Shown here piece after piece: positions 1 to 7,577 of a stretch of DNA of 9,104 bases. Numbering within the stretch: position 1 is the first letter of the stretch; each line of letters opens with the position of its first letter. Source of the stretch: Thermodesulfobacteriota bacterium (GTDB taxonomy: Bacteria > Desulfobacterota > QYQD01); contig JASEGX010000099.1 of NCBI GenBank assembly GCA_030017815.1, forward strand, positions 1 through 9,104, read 5' to 3'. A program made the position numbers and the translations under genes. The notes beneath the pieces were generated by a model that saw only the letters and a list, made by a program, of their open reading frames with translations, ran no database searches and was not told where the DNA came from.

Positions 1-184
1 TAAATAGAATGTGGTGAACGGTTACTAACATTTTACCATAATGAAAAAGGCCGGGGAAGAGGCGAAATAGGCGCGTGGATATGAGATCAACTCTGTCCTT
101 GTATTTTGGCTATAGAAATAGTAGTAATCGGAAGAATTTTAAGGCGAGGTTTAATATAGCGAACTTGGTTCCGGGCACATAGGC

Positions 185-553
185 ATGACTTTCTATCCGG
201 TAAAAGCCGGGACTCATCTTAAGTATGCGCGGAAACTCCTGGCTGAGGCCAGGGAGGCAGAACAGTTGGGGCATGCGACAGAGGAGGTTTTTAAGAGATG
301 CCTGGACGCATCAGAACATGCCTTAAAGTCCATTTTTAACATCACCGGCATTGATATGGAAAAGTACAAAGACCTGGAAGAGGCGGTGGCCCAGGGGTTA
401 AAAACGGTCCTTGATAAGACGACCCTTAACCAGCTAAAAGATTATTACTCAACCCTTAAGTTACCTGCCTCTCCAGAGGCGGGTGCGCGTGAAGCCATAG
501 AAAAGGCCTCGTTCCTTATAAAAAAGGCTGCGGAATTTGTCCAACCGCAATAA
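185..553 (+). CDS. Small all-helical protein, HEPN-like (hypothetical)
   Basis: This 122-residue protein has no recognised catalytic domain. It is predicted almost entirely helical and is rich in Ala, Glu, Lys and Leu. The run around residues 33-50 (ATEEVFKRCLDASEHALKS) and the C-terminal FLIKKAAEFV resemble HEPN-domain helices. There is an R38-x6-H45 spacing like the HEPN RX4-6H nuclease motif, but it sits in an early helix rather than the usual late one, so activity should not be assumed. No signal peptide or membrane segment is visible. ATG 185 is the first in-frame start after a TAA at 152-154, and its upstream region lacks a clear Shine-Dalgarno. It ends 19 nt before the aminotransferase, which suggests one transcript. 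The gene call is fairly secure, the HEPN assignment tentative. Confidence 0.7.
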   Translation: MTFYPVKAGTHLKYARKLLAEAREAEQLGHATEEVFKRCLDASEHALKSIFNITGIDMEKYKDLEEAVAQGLKTVLDKTTLNQLKDYYSTLKLPASPEAGAREAIEKASFLIKKAAEFVQPQ

Positions 554-572
554 GCGGGGAGGATTGATTATT

Positions 573-1760
573 ATGTCTGTTTCGACCAAGATGCATGATT
601 TTATGACCAGGGCCTCGTGGATACGCAGGATGTTCGAAGAAGGCATGGCCCTGAAGGCCCAATATGGCCCGGATAATGTCTATGATTTCAGTCTGGGTAA
701 TCCGGACCTTCCGCCGCCGGCCTCTTTTCATCAATCACTCCTGGAGGCCGTTAATAATGAAACGCCCAACTGTCACAGCTACATGCCGAACGCCGGTTAC
801 ATAGAGGCGCGCCAGGCCGTGGCCCGTCATCTGTCATCTGAACACGGCCTGCCGTTTTCCGCGCAGGATATAATCATGACCTGCGGCGCGGCAGGCGCCC
901 TTAATGTCATCCTTAAGGCCATACTCAATCCGGGAGATGAAGTCATAATCCCGGCCCCTTACTTCGTTGAATATAATTTCTATGTCGATAACCATGGCGG
1001 GAAACCCGTTATAGTGGGGACAAAAGACGATTTTTCCCTTGATCTCGCGGCTATCGAGGAGGCGATTACCCCTCATACCAAAGCGGTACTCATTAATTCA
1101 CCTAATAACCCTACGGGCCAGGTCTATGACCAGGATTCCATCCGGAAACTGGGCGAGTTACTGGCCGATAAAACGCAGGAACGTGGCCAGACTATTTATC
1201 TTATCGCTGACGAACCTTATCGCTACATCGTCTATGACGGCATAAAAGTGCCCGGTGTCTTTGCTGCCTACCGGGAAAGCATTGTTGCCACTTCACACTC
1301 TAAAGATCTCTCCCTTCCCGGAGAACGCATCGGCTATATCGCCGTACATCCGGAAGGCATGGATAAGGATGACCTCGTCTCTGCCATGACCCTGGCCAAC
1401 CGTATCCTGGGATTTGTGAACGCGCCGGCCCTGATGCAGCGTGTGGTGGCCGGGCTCCAGGGACAGACCGTGGATGTCTCCATCTATCAAAGGAGGCGGG
1501 ATATGCTCTGCGAGGCCTTGGCCGGCTATGGTTATCAGTTCTTAAGACCTAAGGGGGCCTTTTATCTCTTCCCCAGATCCCCCTTACCTGACGATACAGC
1601 CTTTGTAAGGGCACTCCAGGAACAAAATATCCTCACCGTGCCTGGCAGCGGCTTTGGATGCCCCGGATATTTCCGCATCGCCTATTGTGTGCCTGAAAAG
1701 ACCATCGAGCGGGCACTTCCAAGTTTTGAAAGGGTTATGGCCCGGTATCTGGATAAATAG
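573..1760 (+). CDS. PLP-dependent class I/II aminotransferase (fold type I)
   Basis: This is a cytoplasmic enzyme that should transfer an amino group between an amino acid and a 2-oxo acid using pyridoxal phosphate. The 395-residue length matches the AspB-like class I family. Visible landmarks are the N-terminal substrate-pocket motif SLGNPD (40-45), the NNPTG motif (178-182) with N178, ADEPY with D213 contacting the PLP ring nitrogen, SHSKDLSLPGERIGY with Schiff-base lysine K244, and the carboxylate-binding arginine R368 in FRIAY. All key residues are present, so it is probably active. The start is ATG 573, preceded by GGGGAGG at 556-562 with 10 nt spacing. A TTG at 537 would lengthen it by 12 residues and overlap the upstream gene, and is less likely. 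The substrate (Asp, aromatic or Ala) cannot be decided from sequence alone. Confidence 0.95.
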   Translation: MSVSTKMHDFMTRASWIRRMFEEGMALKAQYGPDNVYDFSLGNPDLPPPASFHQSLLEAVNNETPNCHSYMPNAGYIEARQAVARHLSSEHGLPFSAQDIIMTCGAAGALNVILKAILNPGDEVIIPAPYFVEYNFYVDNHGGKPVIVGTKDDFSLDLAAIEEAITPHTKAVLINSPNNPTGQVYDQDSIRKLGELLADKTQERGQTIYLIADEPYRYIVYDGIKVPGVFAAYRESIVATSHSKDLSLPGERIGYIAVHPEGMDKDDLVSAMTLANRILGFVNAPALMQRVVAGLQGQTVDVSIYQRRRDMLCEALAGYGYQFLRPKGAFYLFPRSPLPDDTAFVRALQEQNILTVPGSGFGCPGYFRIAYCVPEKTIERALPSFERVMARYLDK

Positions 1761-1872
1761 TGGCCGCTTCACAAAATTGTCACTCCATACCCATAACTAT
1801 GCCATATTGTTCCGGCATCCTTCCGTCTCAAAGGCCACGGCCTATAAAAAATCAGGACAGGAGGTTATGAAT

Positions 1873-3141
1873 ATGGGAATTCTCTCGGCGAAAAAAAGTA
1901 TTTTGATCCTGGCCTTGCTGCTCTTTGCCGTCACCCTGCAAAGCCCTGTGGCTTATGCGGCGGATCCTTTACTTGAGAAGCTAAAGCAAAAAGGCGTGCT
2001 GACCGAAGATGAAGCCGCACAAATTGAGAAGGAATATGAAAAAAAGGAGGCAAAGCTACCCAAGGGCCTCGAAGGAGTAAGCCTTGGCGCACTGGCCTAT
2101 ATCGATTATTCAGCCGGTAATACCCTGTCCGGCGGGAGGCAGAGCAGTTACAACCAATTCGCGGTCACGCGCGGTTACATTAACTTCACAAAACAGGTTA
2201 CTCCCTGGTTTTCCGTACGCGTCACGCCTGATATATTTCAGGAAACCGTAAATGATGGTTCTAAAGCTTATGGTAGCTGGCTCCTCAGATTCAAGTACTA
2301 CTATGCCCAGTTTAATCTGCCGGACCTGGGATTGTTTACCAATAGTAAAACCGAACTGGGAATGGGTCACATGCCCTGGCTGGATTTCCAGGAACACATC
2401 AATCCCTACCGGTGTCAGGGGACTATGTTCCAGGAAAGGTTCGGTGGCTTTAACTCATCGGATATAGGCATAGGCATTATGGGTTATTTCGGCGGTGAGA
2501 TGGATGAAGACTATAAGAAGGACGTCAGTAAATATTATGCGGGTAGGTATGGCAGCTATCACCTCGGTGTCTACAATGGGAGCGGATACCATGCCACGGA
2601 AAACAACAACGACAAGGCGGTGGAATACCGGGTTACGGTGCGGCCCCTGCCCGATGTGTTGCCCGGTCTGCAATTGAGCTACTTTGGCCTCACCGGAAAA
2701 GGTAACAGTGCAACCTACACGGGCAGTAATGCCCCGGACTGGCATATAAATACAGGTTTCATCAGCTATGAGGCTAAATATTTCACGGTTACCGGTGAGA
2801 TATGCCGAAATAAAGGCAATCAGGCCGGAACCTGGCTTACTACCGGCAGCAACCCAAAGACGGTCGAAGGCTATTCCTTGTTCGGGTTCGTGAGGATTCC
2901 GGGCCTGGAAAAATTGAGGGTACACGGCCGCTATGATTATTTTGATCCAAACATAGATGTCTCGGATGACGCCGCGCGCCTGCTCATCGCCGGGTTGAGT
3001 TATGACGTTTATAAACATAACATGGCCATGTTGAATTACGAGCGTTACAACTATGACGTTAACAATAGCAAGGTCGGGGGCCTGGCGAACGCAGACGATT
3101 ATGAGCACAAGGTTCAGTTCGTCTATCAGGTAAGTTTCTGA
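1873..3141 (+). CDS. Porin-like outer-membrane beta-barrel protein
   Basis: This 422-residue precursor is exported to the outer membrane. Residues 1-29 form a classic signal peptide: a KK pair at 7-8, a hydrophobic core ILILALLLFAV, and a likely cleavage after AYA (27-29). The mature N-terminus carries a short charged helical segment, LLEKLKQKGVLTEDEAAQIE, which resembles a SHOCT-like helix pair and probably lies in the periplasm. From about residue 57 onward alternating aromatic/polar strands rich in Tyr, Gly and Asn run to the end, and the protein finishes in VYQVSF with a terminal Phe, the usual signal for BAM-mediated barrel insertion. ATG 1873 is preferred because AGGAGG (1859-1864) lies 8 nt upstream; ATG 1867 is only 2 nt from it. 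The open frame extends upstream through the aminotransferase gene but that part is not coding. The solute carried is unknown; it is distantly like phosphate-selective porins. Confidence 0.88.
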   Translation: MGILSAKKSILILALLLFAVTLQSPVAYAADPLLEKLKQKGVLTEDEAAQIEKEYEKKEAKLPKGLEGVSLGALAYIDYSAGNTLSGGRQSSYNQFAVTRGYINFTKQVTPWFSVRVTPDIFQETVNDGSKAYGSWLLRFKYYYAQFNLPDLGLFTNSKTELGMGHMPWLDFQEHINPYRCQGTMFQERFGGFNSSDIGIGIMGYFGGEMDEDYKKDVSKYYAGRYGSYHLGVYNGSGYHATENNNDKAVEYRVTVRPLPDVLPGLQLSYFGLTGKGNSATYTGSNAPDWHINTGFISYEAKYFTVTGEICRNKGNQAGTWLTTGSNPKTVEGYSLFGFVRIPGLEKLRVHGRYDYFDPNIDVSDDAARLLIAGLSYDVYKHNMAMLNYERYNYDVNNSKVGGLANADDYEHKVQFVYQVSF

Positions 3142-3182
3142 TGCAGAAAACAGCTATCAGCGATCAGCAAGGTATAAAAATC

Positions 3183-3211
3183 TTGACAACAACGCATCCA
3201 CGGTTTATTTT
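3183..3211 (+). promoter_or_regulatory. Sigma-70-type promoter of tRNA-Glu
   Basis: A perfect -35 hexamer TTGACA (3183-3188) is separated by 17 nt from TATTTT (3206-3211), which matches the -10 consensus at 4 of 6 positions. Initiation would fall near 3218, leaving a 5' leader of about 17 nt to be removed by RNase P. It lies 42 nt after the porin stop, so the tRNA need not depend on read-through. Confidence 0.75.
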
Positions 3212-3234
3212 CAACATCGTAACACTCATTTATA

Positions 3235-3310
3235 GGTCCCATCGTCTAGTGGCCTAGGACATCGGCCTCTCACGCCGAAAACACGGGTTCGAGTCCCGTT
3301 GGGATCACCA
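3235..3310 (+). tRNA. tRNA-Glu (anticodon CTC)
   Basis: A complete cloverleaf can be folded by eye. The acceptor stem GGTCCCA/TGGGATC has one G-U pair at 3236/3305. The D arm is GTC/GAC with TAGTGGCCTAG in the loop. The anticodon stem TCGGC/GCCGA closes loop CTCTCAC, with anticodon CTC at 3269-3271. The T arm is ACGGG-TTCGAGT-CCCGT. The discriminator is A3307 and CCA is encoded at 3308-3310. Anticodon CTC reads GAG. It resembles bacterial tRNA-Glu in the GTC-TAG-GGCC-AGGAC D-arm pattern. It sits alone between its own promoter and terminator, not in a cluster. Confidence 0.97.
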
Positions 3311-3319
3311 GAAAAACAT

Positions 3320-3361
3320 AACCCCTTGACTTTACCTAATAGAGTCAAGGGGTTTATTAGT
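3320..3361 (+). terminator. Intrinsic terminator after tRNA-Glu
   Basis: A perfect 12-bp inverted repeat, AACCCCTTGACT (3320-3331) and AGTCAAGGGGTT (3343-3354), with an 11-nt loop, is followed by a T-rich tract (TTATTAGTTTATTTT). It begins 10 nt after the tRNA CCA and closes the tRNA transcription unit. Confidence 0.9.
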
Positions 3362-3390
3362 TTATTTTACGTGGTCTTAGTTTCCGATCT

Positions 3391-3415
3391 AAATGCCTTC
3401 CAAAGGCGTTTTATT
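3391..3415 (+). terminator. Possible second terminator-like hairpin
   Basis: AAATGCCTT (3391-3399) and AAGGCGTTT (3403-3411) pair over 9 positions with one G-U, enclosing a CCA triloop and followed by TATT. It lies about 37 nt beyond the first terminator and could be a backup stop for the tRNA transcript. The U tract is short, so this is only suggestive. Confidence 0.35.
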
Positions 3416-3823
3416 CCTTACGTCATTTCCAGCATCCTATTTGTCTTATGTCAAGGACAGACCCAGTACCCTAACACTGTCAGGGGAGACAAACGGGTAT
3501 TTCGGGGGCAGGCCGTTGTCCATGAGGGCAAACCTCGAAAAGGCCCTTTTCGGATATTGACATTTAACGGGCGTCCCGCATCGCGCTATATAGCTAATGA
3601 CATATGAAGATGTGACCCTCTTTGGATATTCGTCATTCATCTGACATAGCGTCAAGTATGCGATCAGATTTTCCTGGCTGCACATCTTCTCCAGCCTTCT
3701 CGTGCAGCCTAACCACTTGTAATTATAGATGGTTAGTCTTAATAGATTATGGCATGAGATGTGCAAGAAAAAGCAAAAAGGGGAGACGACACGATCATAA
3801 AAAGGACATAAAGGGAATATCAT
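3416..3823. other. Intergenic region without a credible gene, with several inverted repeats
   Basis: Open frames on both strands here read as low-quality protein, with no recognisable motif and overlap with the tRNA or the neighbouring gene, so none is called. What can be seen is GACAG/CTGTC arms (3456-3460/3477-3481), a compact palindrome CGAAAAG-GCC-CTTTTCG (3536-3552), the palindrome GCTATATAGC (3585-3594) and an 8-bp inverted repeat GGCTGCAC/GTGCAGCC (3676-3683/3702-3709). The promoter of the downstream signalling operon should lie here. A weak candidate is TTGTAA (3717-3722), 17 nt, TAATAG (3740-3745). Confidence 0.6.
3676..3709. repeat. Inverted repeat GGCTGCAC-18 nt-GTGCAGCC upstream of the HTH gene
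   Basis: Two perfect 8-bp arms (3676-3683 and 3702-3709) surround an 18-nt spacer rich in C and T. There is no T tract after it, so a terminator is unlikely. The position, about 115 nt ahead of the small HTH gene and next to the weak promoter candidate, would suit a regulator binding site or a leader hairpin, but neither is demonstrated. Confidence 0.45.
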
Positions 3824-4000
3824 ATGCAAAAAGAGATACTGACTATTGAAGAGGCGGCGGCTTATTTACAGATCGGGAGGAGGTCTCTCTATCGCCTGGC
3901 GAAAGAGGGGAAAATTCCCGGCAAGAAGATTTTGAACAAATGGCGGTTTGCAAGGGAAAGCCCGAAGGCTTGGGTGAATAAAGGGGAGGCTTCCCGATAA
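3824..4000 (+). CDS. Small excisionase-family helix-turn-helix DNA-binding protein
   Basis: This 58-residue protein is essentially one HTH_17/excisionase-type (MerR-like winged helix) domain. LTIEEAAAYLQI (6-17) forms the first helix pair, GRRSLYRLAKEGKIPG (18-33) the recognition helix and turn, and KILNKWRFAR (35-44) the wing with the conserved W-R-F. A short tail, AWVNKGEASR, follows. The start ATG 3824 has AAGGG (3811-3815) 8 nt upstream. It ends 25 nt before the hybrid kinase, so the two are probably co-transcribed. Despite the family name, no integrase is nearby. Free-standing HTH_17 proteins also serve as transcription regulators, so a role in controlling this operon is plausible but inferred. 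Confidence 0.85.
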   Translation: MQKEILTIEEAAAYLQIGRRSLYRLAKEGKIPGKKILNKWRFARESPKAWVNKGEASR

Positions 4001-4025
4001 TGTAATAGGGTGCGGGAGAACTAAG

Positions 4026-7000
4026 ATGGGGGATAAGAAGACAGAACGGCGAGATATAAGAGACAGTAAATTGATATTGGCCGGGATGGCATTTTCGGTA
4101 CTGTTTTGGGTACTTGAATCCGCTGTGCACGCTTTTATTTTTCATGAGGGCAACTTCGCTCAGCAGGTACTGAGTCCTCGCCCACACGAAATCTGGATGC
4201 GTCTCATGGTGATGGGTGCGGTAATTGTTTTCTCTGTTTATTCCCAATTAAGTGTCAATTTTCGCAGGCGCGCTGAAAAAAAGGCAAGACAGGCGCAGGC
4301 GGAACTTGACCAGATATTTGATACCGCGGCCAACGGGATGCGGGTGGTTGATAAGGACTTCAACGTGCTTAGAAGTAATCAGACTTTTTCCACTCTATCC
4401 GGCGTAAGCAGGAATGAAGGGGTGGGCAGGAAATGCCATGAGATGCTGCGCGGCCCTCTATGCCATACTCCAGGATGCCCTCTAATGCGGATTCTGGGTG
4501 GTGAAAAGCAAGTTGAGTGTGAGGTAGAAAAAGAACGCAACGATGGCGTCCGAGTCCCCTGCGTTGTAGTGGCAACGCCCTTTGTGGGGCCTGATGGTGA
4601 ACTCATGGGGATTGTTGAAGACTTTAAGGACATCTCCGCACACAAGCAGGCCGAGGGAGAATTGAAGAAATATACTGCCGAGTTGGAGCAGACGAGAGGG
4701 AAGCTTGAGAAACAAATCTGGCGAAGGACCGGCCGGATAGAGTTGAACGACAGGATGCGGGGTGAACAGGATATAGAGACATTGGGCAGAAATATAATCG
4801 GCTATCTCGCAAATTATCTAAACGCGCAGGTCGGGGCGATATATCTGGCTGATGGAAATAATCTGTTAAGATTGATTGCCGGCTATGCCTACAATGGGCG
4901 GACGGATGGCTCCAAGGAATTCGAGTTTGGCGAGGGCCTCGTGGGGCAGGCCGCGCTAGAGAAGGAACCTATGGTGATCACGCAAGTCCCTGATGACTAT
5001 ATGTATATCAGTTCAGGCCTGGGGGAGGCAATTCCCCGTAATATCCTGGTTAAGTCATTCCTATATGAGGGCCATATTAAAGGGGTCATAGAACTTGCTT
5101 CATTCCATGTATTCACAGATACTCAGTTAGATTTCCTGAATCAGGTTGAGGAGAGTATCGCCATTGCTTTTCATACGGCCCAGTCCCGTTTCCGCATGCA
5201 GGAACTGTTAGAAGAGACCCAGCAGCAGGCTGAAGAATTACAGCACCAGCAGGAGAAACTCAGAGAGACAAACGAGGAGCTTGAAGAGCAGACCCACACC
5301 CTTCAGGAATCGGAGGCCAGGCTTCAGGCTCAGCAGGAAGAGTTACGGCAGGCTAACGAAGAACTGGAAGAGAAGACCGGGGCACTGGAAAGGCAAAGGG
5401 ACGAAATACGGAAAAAGAATATTGAACTGGAAAACTCCCAAGAACTCCTTGAGAATAAGGCTCGAGATATAGAGTTAACCAGTAAATACAAATCTGAATT
5501 TCTGGCCAACATGTCCCATGAGCTTCGGACCCCGTTAAACAGCATCCTCATCCTTTCACAACTCCTTTCCGAGGACAAGGGAGGGAATTTATCGGCAAAA
5601 CAAGTGGAATTTGCCCATACCATTTATTCCTCCGGGTCTGATCTCTTGGCCCTGATTAATGACGTATTAGACCTTTCTAAAGTAGAGGCAGGCAAGATAG
5701 AACTTGACATGGAAGCGCTGGGCCTGGATGACTTTTCCGGCACGATCGCTCGTCAATTCAAGCCGCTGGCAAAAGAAAAGGGGCTAGGATTTAAAATAGA
5801 TCTGGCAGAGGGGTTGCCGGAAGATATCCGCACAGACCGGCAAAAGCTCGAACAGATCATCAAAAACCTCCTTTCCAATGCCATTAAATTTACCACAGAG
5901 GGAGAAATTACACTTCATATTCATCGCCCCGCCGCAGATTCTCATCTGTCCGATACCGGATTAGACCCCGAAAGGGTCGTTGTATTTTCAGTTTCTGACA
6001 CCGGCATAGGCATTCCAGAAGAAAAGCAGAAGCTGATCTTCGAGGCCTTCCAGCAGGCAGATGGTACAACCAGCAGAAAATACGGTGGAACCGGACTGGG
6101 ACTTTCCATTTCGAGGGAGCTCACCAGACTTCTGGGTGGAAAAATCGAGTTGCAAAGCCAAGAGGGTAAGGGGAGTACCTTCCTTCTTTACCTGCCGGAA
6201 GCGGTGGCAGAAGAGAAGCGGGTAAAACAGATTAAGACTCCCATCTCCATGGAGGCTCCTATCGCACCAGTGGACTCCGCGGAAGGGCAAGGCCGCGGGC
6301 CAGCTAACGGTTTTATCAAATCGCCTGGCTCCATGGGGTTTATAGATGTTGAAAATATACGGGATGACAGAAAAGATATCCAGCCTGGAGACAGATCCAT
6401 TCTGCTCATCGAGGATGATCCCAAATTTACAAAAATCCTGTTTGATATTGCGCATGAAAAAGGATTTAAATGTCTGGTTGCCGGAGATGGCGAAACAGGC
6501 CTTCACCTTGCAGATTACTACCAGCCAGGCGGTATTATTCTGGACATAGGTTTGCCCGGCATAGATGGCTGGACTGTCCTGACAAGACTCAAAGATAACT
6601 CAAAAACCCGTCATATCCCGGTTCATGTCATATCCGCATCGGACAAGACCTCTGATTCCATGAAGATGGGGGCTATCGGCCACATCACAAAGCCGGTTGG
6701 AATGGACGGGCTTGATAATGCCTTCAGAAAAATAAAAAGCATTATTTCAAGGCCTGTTAAACATCTTCTGATTGTGGAAGACGATCCAGCCCAAAGGAAA
6801 GCCATCATTGAACTGATCGGGAACGGAGACGTTGTCGCCACCGGCGTTTCTACTGCTCAGGAGGCCTATGAGCTATTAAAATCAGGCAAATTTGACTGCA
6901 TGATTTTGGATCTGAGACTTCCGGATATGTCCGGCGCTGAATTGCTTGCCAAGATGAGGGATGACGAAGGTATTTCTTACCTCCCCATCATAATATACAC

Positions 7001-7562
7001 CGGGAAAGAACTGACCAAAGAAGAAGAAATAACCCTCAACAGCTATGCGGCAAGGGTTATCCTTAAGTCAACAACCGGTCATCAAAGGCTTTTAGATGAG
7101 ACGACGCTTTTTCTTCACCGGGTTGAAGCGGACCTGCCTGAAGAGAAGCGAAAGATTCTCCGGATGATCCACGATAAGGAGGGCATACTGAGAGGCAAAA
7201 CCATACTTTTGGTGGATGATGATATGCGTAATGTATTCGCGTTGTGCAATGTCCTGGAGGAAAAAGGAATGAGCGTCCTTATAGGCAAAAACGGTAAAGA
7301 GGGTTTGGAACGTCTGAATGATAATCCGGATGTCGATCTTGTATTGATGGATATTATGATGCCTGAAATGGACGGGTATGAGGCGATTAAAGAGATCAGG
7401 AAACAGGATAGATTTAAAAAACTCCCGATCATAGCGCTGACCGCCAAGGCGATGAAGGGGGACAGGAACAAATGCATCGAGGCAGGAGCAAGTGACTACC
7501 TGGCCAAGCCTGTCGATAGGCACAAGCTGCTCTCCATGTTGCGGGTGTGGTTATATTTATAA
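4026..7562 (+). CDS. Membrane hybrid histidine kinase: 2TM-PAS-GAF-coiled coil-HisKA-HATPase-REC-REC-REC
   Basis: This 1178-residue inner-membrane sensor kinase starts a phosphorelay. Two hydrophobic helices (about 16-38 and 57-75) flank a short periplasmic loop. A PAS domain (about 92-208) carries five cysteines (C137, C146, C151, C165, C179), and a GAF domain follows (about 245-385). A long Gln/Glu-rich coiled coil (390-487) includes a near-repeat with 28-residue spacing. HisKA has MSHELRTP with phospho-acceptor H498. The ATPase domain has the N-box at N618, DTGIGIP at 658-664 and GGTGLGL at 687-693. Three receivers follow with phospho-Asp D840, D962 and D1109 and switch Lys K889, K1014 and K1161; all look functional. 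No HPt domain is present, so a separate HPt partner or direct transfer would be needed. GGGAG (4014-4018) lies 7 nt before the ATG. The stop is 15 nt before cheR. The ligand is unknown. Confidence 0.95.
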   Translation: MGDKKTERRDIRDSKLILAGMAFSVLFWVLESAVHAFIFHEGNFAQQVLSPRPHEIWMRLMVMGAVIVFSVYSQLSVNFRRRAEKKARQAQAELDQIFDTAANGMRVVDKDFNVLRSNQTFSTLSGVSRNEGVGRKCHEMLRGPLCHTPGCPLMRILGGEKQVECEVEKERNDGVRVPCVVVATPFVGPDGELMGIVEDFKDISAHKQAEGELKKYTAELEQTRGKLEKQIWRRTGRIELNDRMRGEQDIETLGRNIIGYLANYLNAQVGAIYLADGNNLLRLIAGYAYNGRTDGSKEFEFGEGLVGQAALEKEPMVITQVPDDYMYISSGLGEAIPRNILVKSFLYEGHIKGVIELASFHVFTDTQLDFLNQVEESIAIAFHTAQSRFRMQELLEETQQQAEELQHQQEKLRETNEELEEQTHTLQESEARLQAQQEELRQANEELEEKTGALERQRDEIRKKNIELENSQELLENKARDIELTSKYKSEFLANMSHELRTPLNSILILSQLLSEDKGGNLSAKQVEFAHTIYSSGSDLLALINDVLDLSKVEAGKIELDMEALGLDDFSGTIARQFKPLAKEKGLGFKIDLAEGLPEDIRTDRQKLEQIIKNLLSNAIKFTTEGEITLHIHRPAADSHLSDTGLDPERVVVFSVSDTGIGIPEEKQKLIFEAFQQADGTTSRKYGGTGLGLSISRELTRLLGGKIELQSQEGKGSTFLLYLPEAVAEEKRVKQIKTPISMEAPIAPVDSAEGQGRGPANGFIKSPGSMGFIDVENIRDDRKDIQPGDRSILLIEDDPKFTKILFDIAHEKGFKCLVAGDGETGLHLADYYQPGGIILDIGLPGIDGWTVLTRLKDNSKTRHIPVHVISASDKTSDSMKMGAIGHITKPVGMDGLDNAFRKIKSIISRPVKHLLIVEDDPAQRKAIIELIGNGDVVATGVSTAQEAYELLKSGKFDCMILDLRLPDMSGAELLAKMRDDEGISYLPIIIYTGKELTKEEEITLNSYAARVILKSTTGHQRLLDETTLFLHRVEADLPEEKRKILRMIHDKEGILRGKTILLVDDDMRNVFALCNVLEEKGMSVLIGKNGKEGLERLNDNPDVDLVLMDIMMPEMDGYEAIKEIRKQDRFKKLPIIALTAKAMKGDRNKCIEAGASDYLAKPVDRHKLLSMLRVWLYL

Positions 7563-7577
7563 GCAAAGTCACGGATT

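Noticed and set aside
99..128. Possible promoter TTGTAT-18-AGTAAT before the first gene
   Set aside because: Only 3 of 6 and 4 of 6 consensus matches in AT-rich DNA; too weak to list.
1654..1872. Upstream extension of the porin frame
   Set aside because: It overlaps the aminotransferase coding region and lies before a clear ribosome binding site and signal peptide start at 1873.
2455..3108. 217-codon - strand open frame inside the porin gene
   Set aside because: It is the antisense of a well-supported barrel gene and shows no motif of its own.
3299..3607. 102-codon + strand open frame beginning inside the tRNA
   Set aside because: It starts in the tRNA acceptor end, crosses the terminator hairpin, has no ribosome binding site and no recognisable motif.
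3446..3829. 127-codon - strand open frame in the intergenic region
   Set aside because: Composition is not protein-like, there is no family resemblance, and it ends inside unexplained repeats; treated as chance.
3235..4000. Integrated mobile element: tRNA plus excisionase-like gene
   Set aside because: No integrase, no second copy of the tRNA 3' end in the window, and the HTH gene is linked to a kinase operon instead.
5988..6506. 172-codon - strand open frame inside the kinase gene
   Set aside because: It is a shadow of the ATPase/receiver coding sequence on the other strand.
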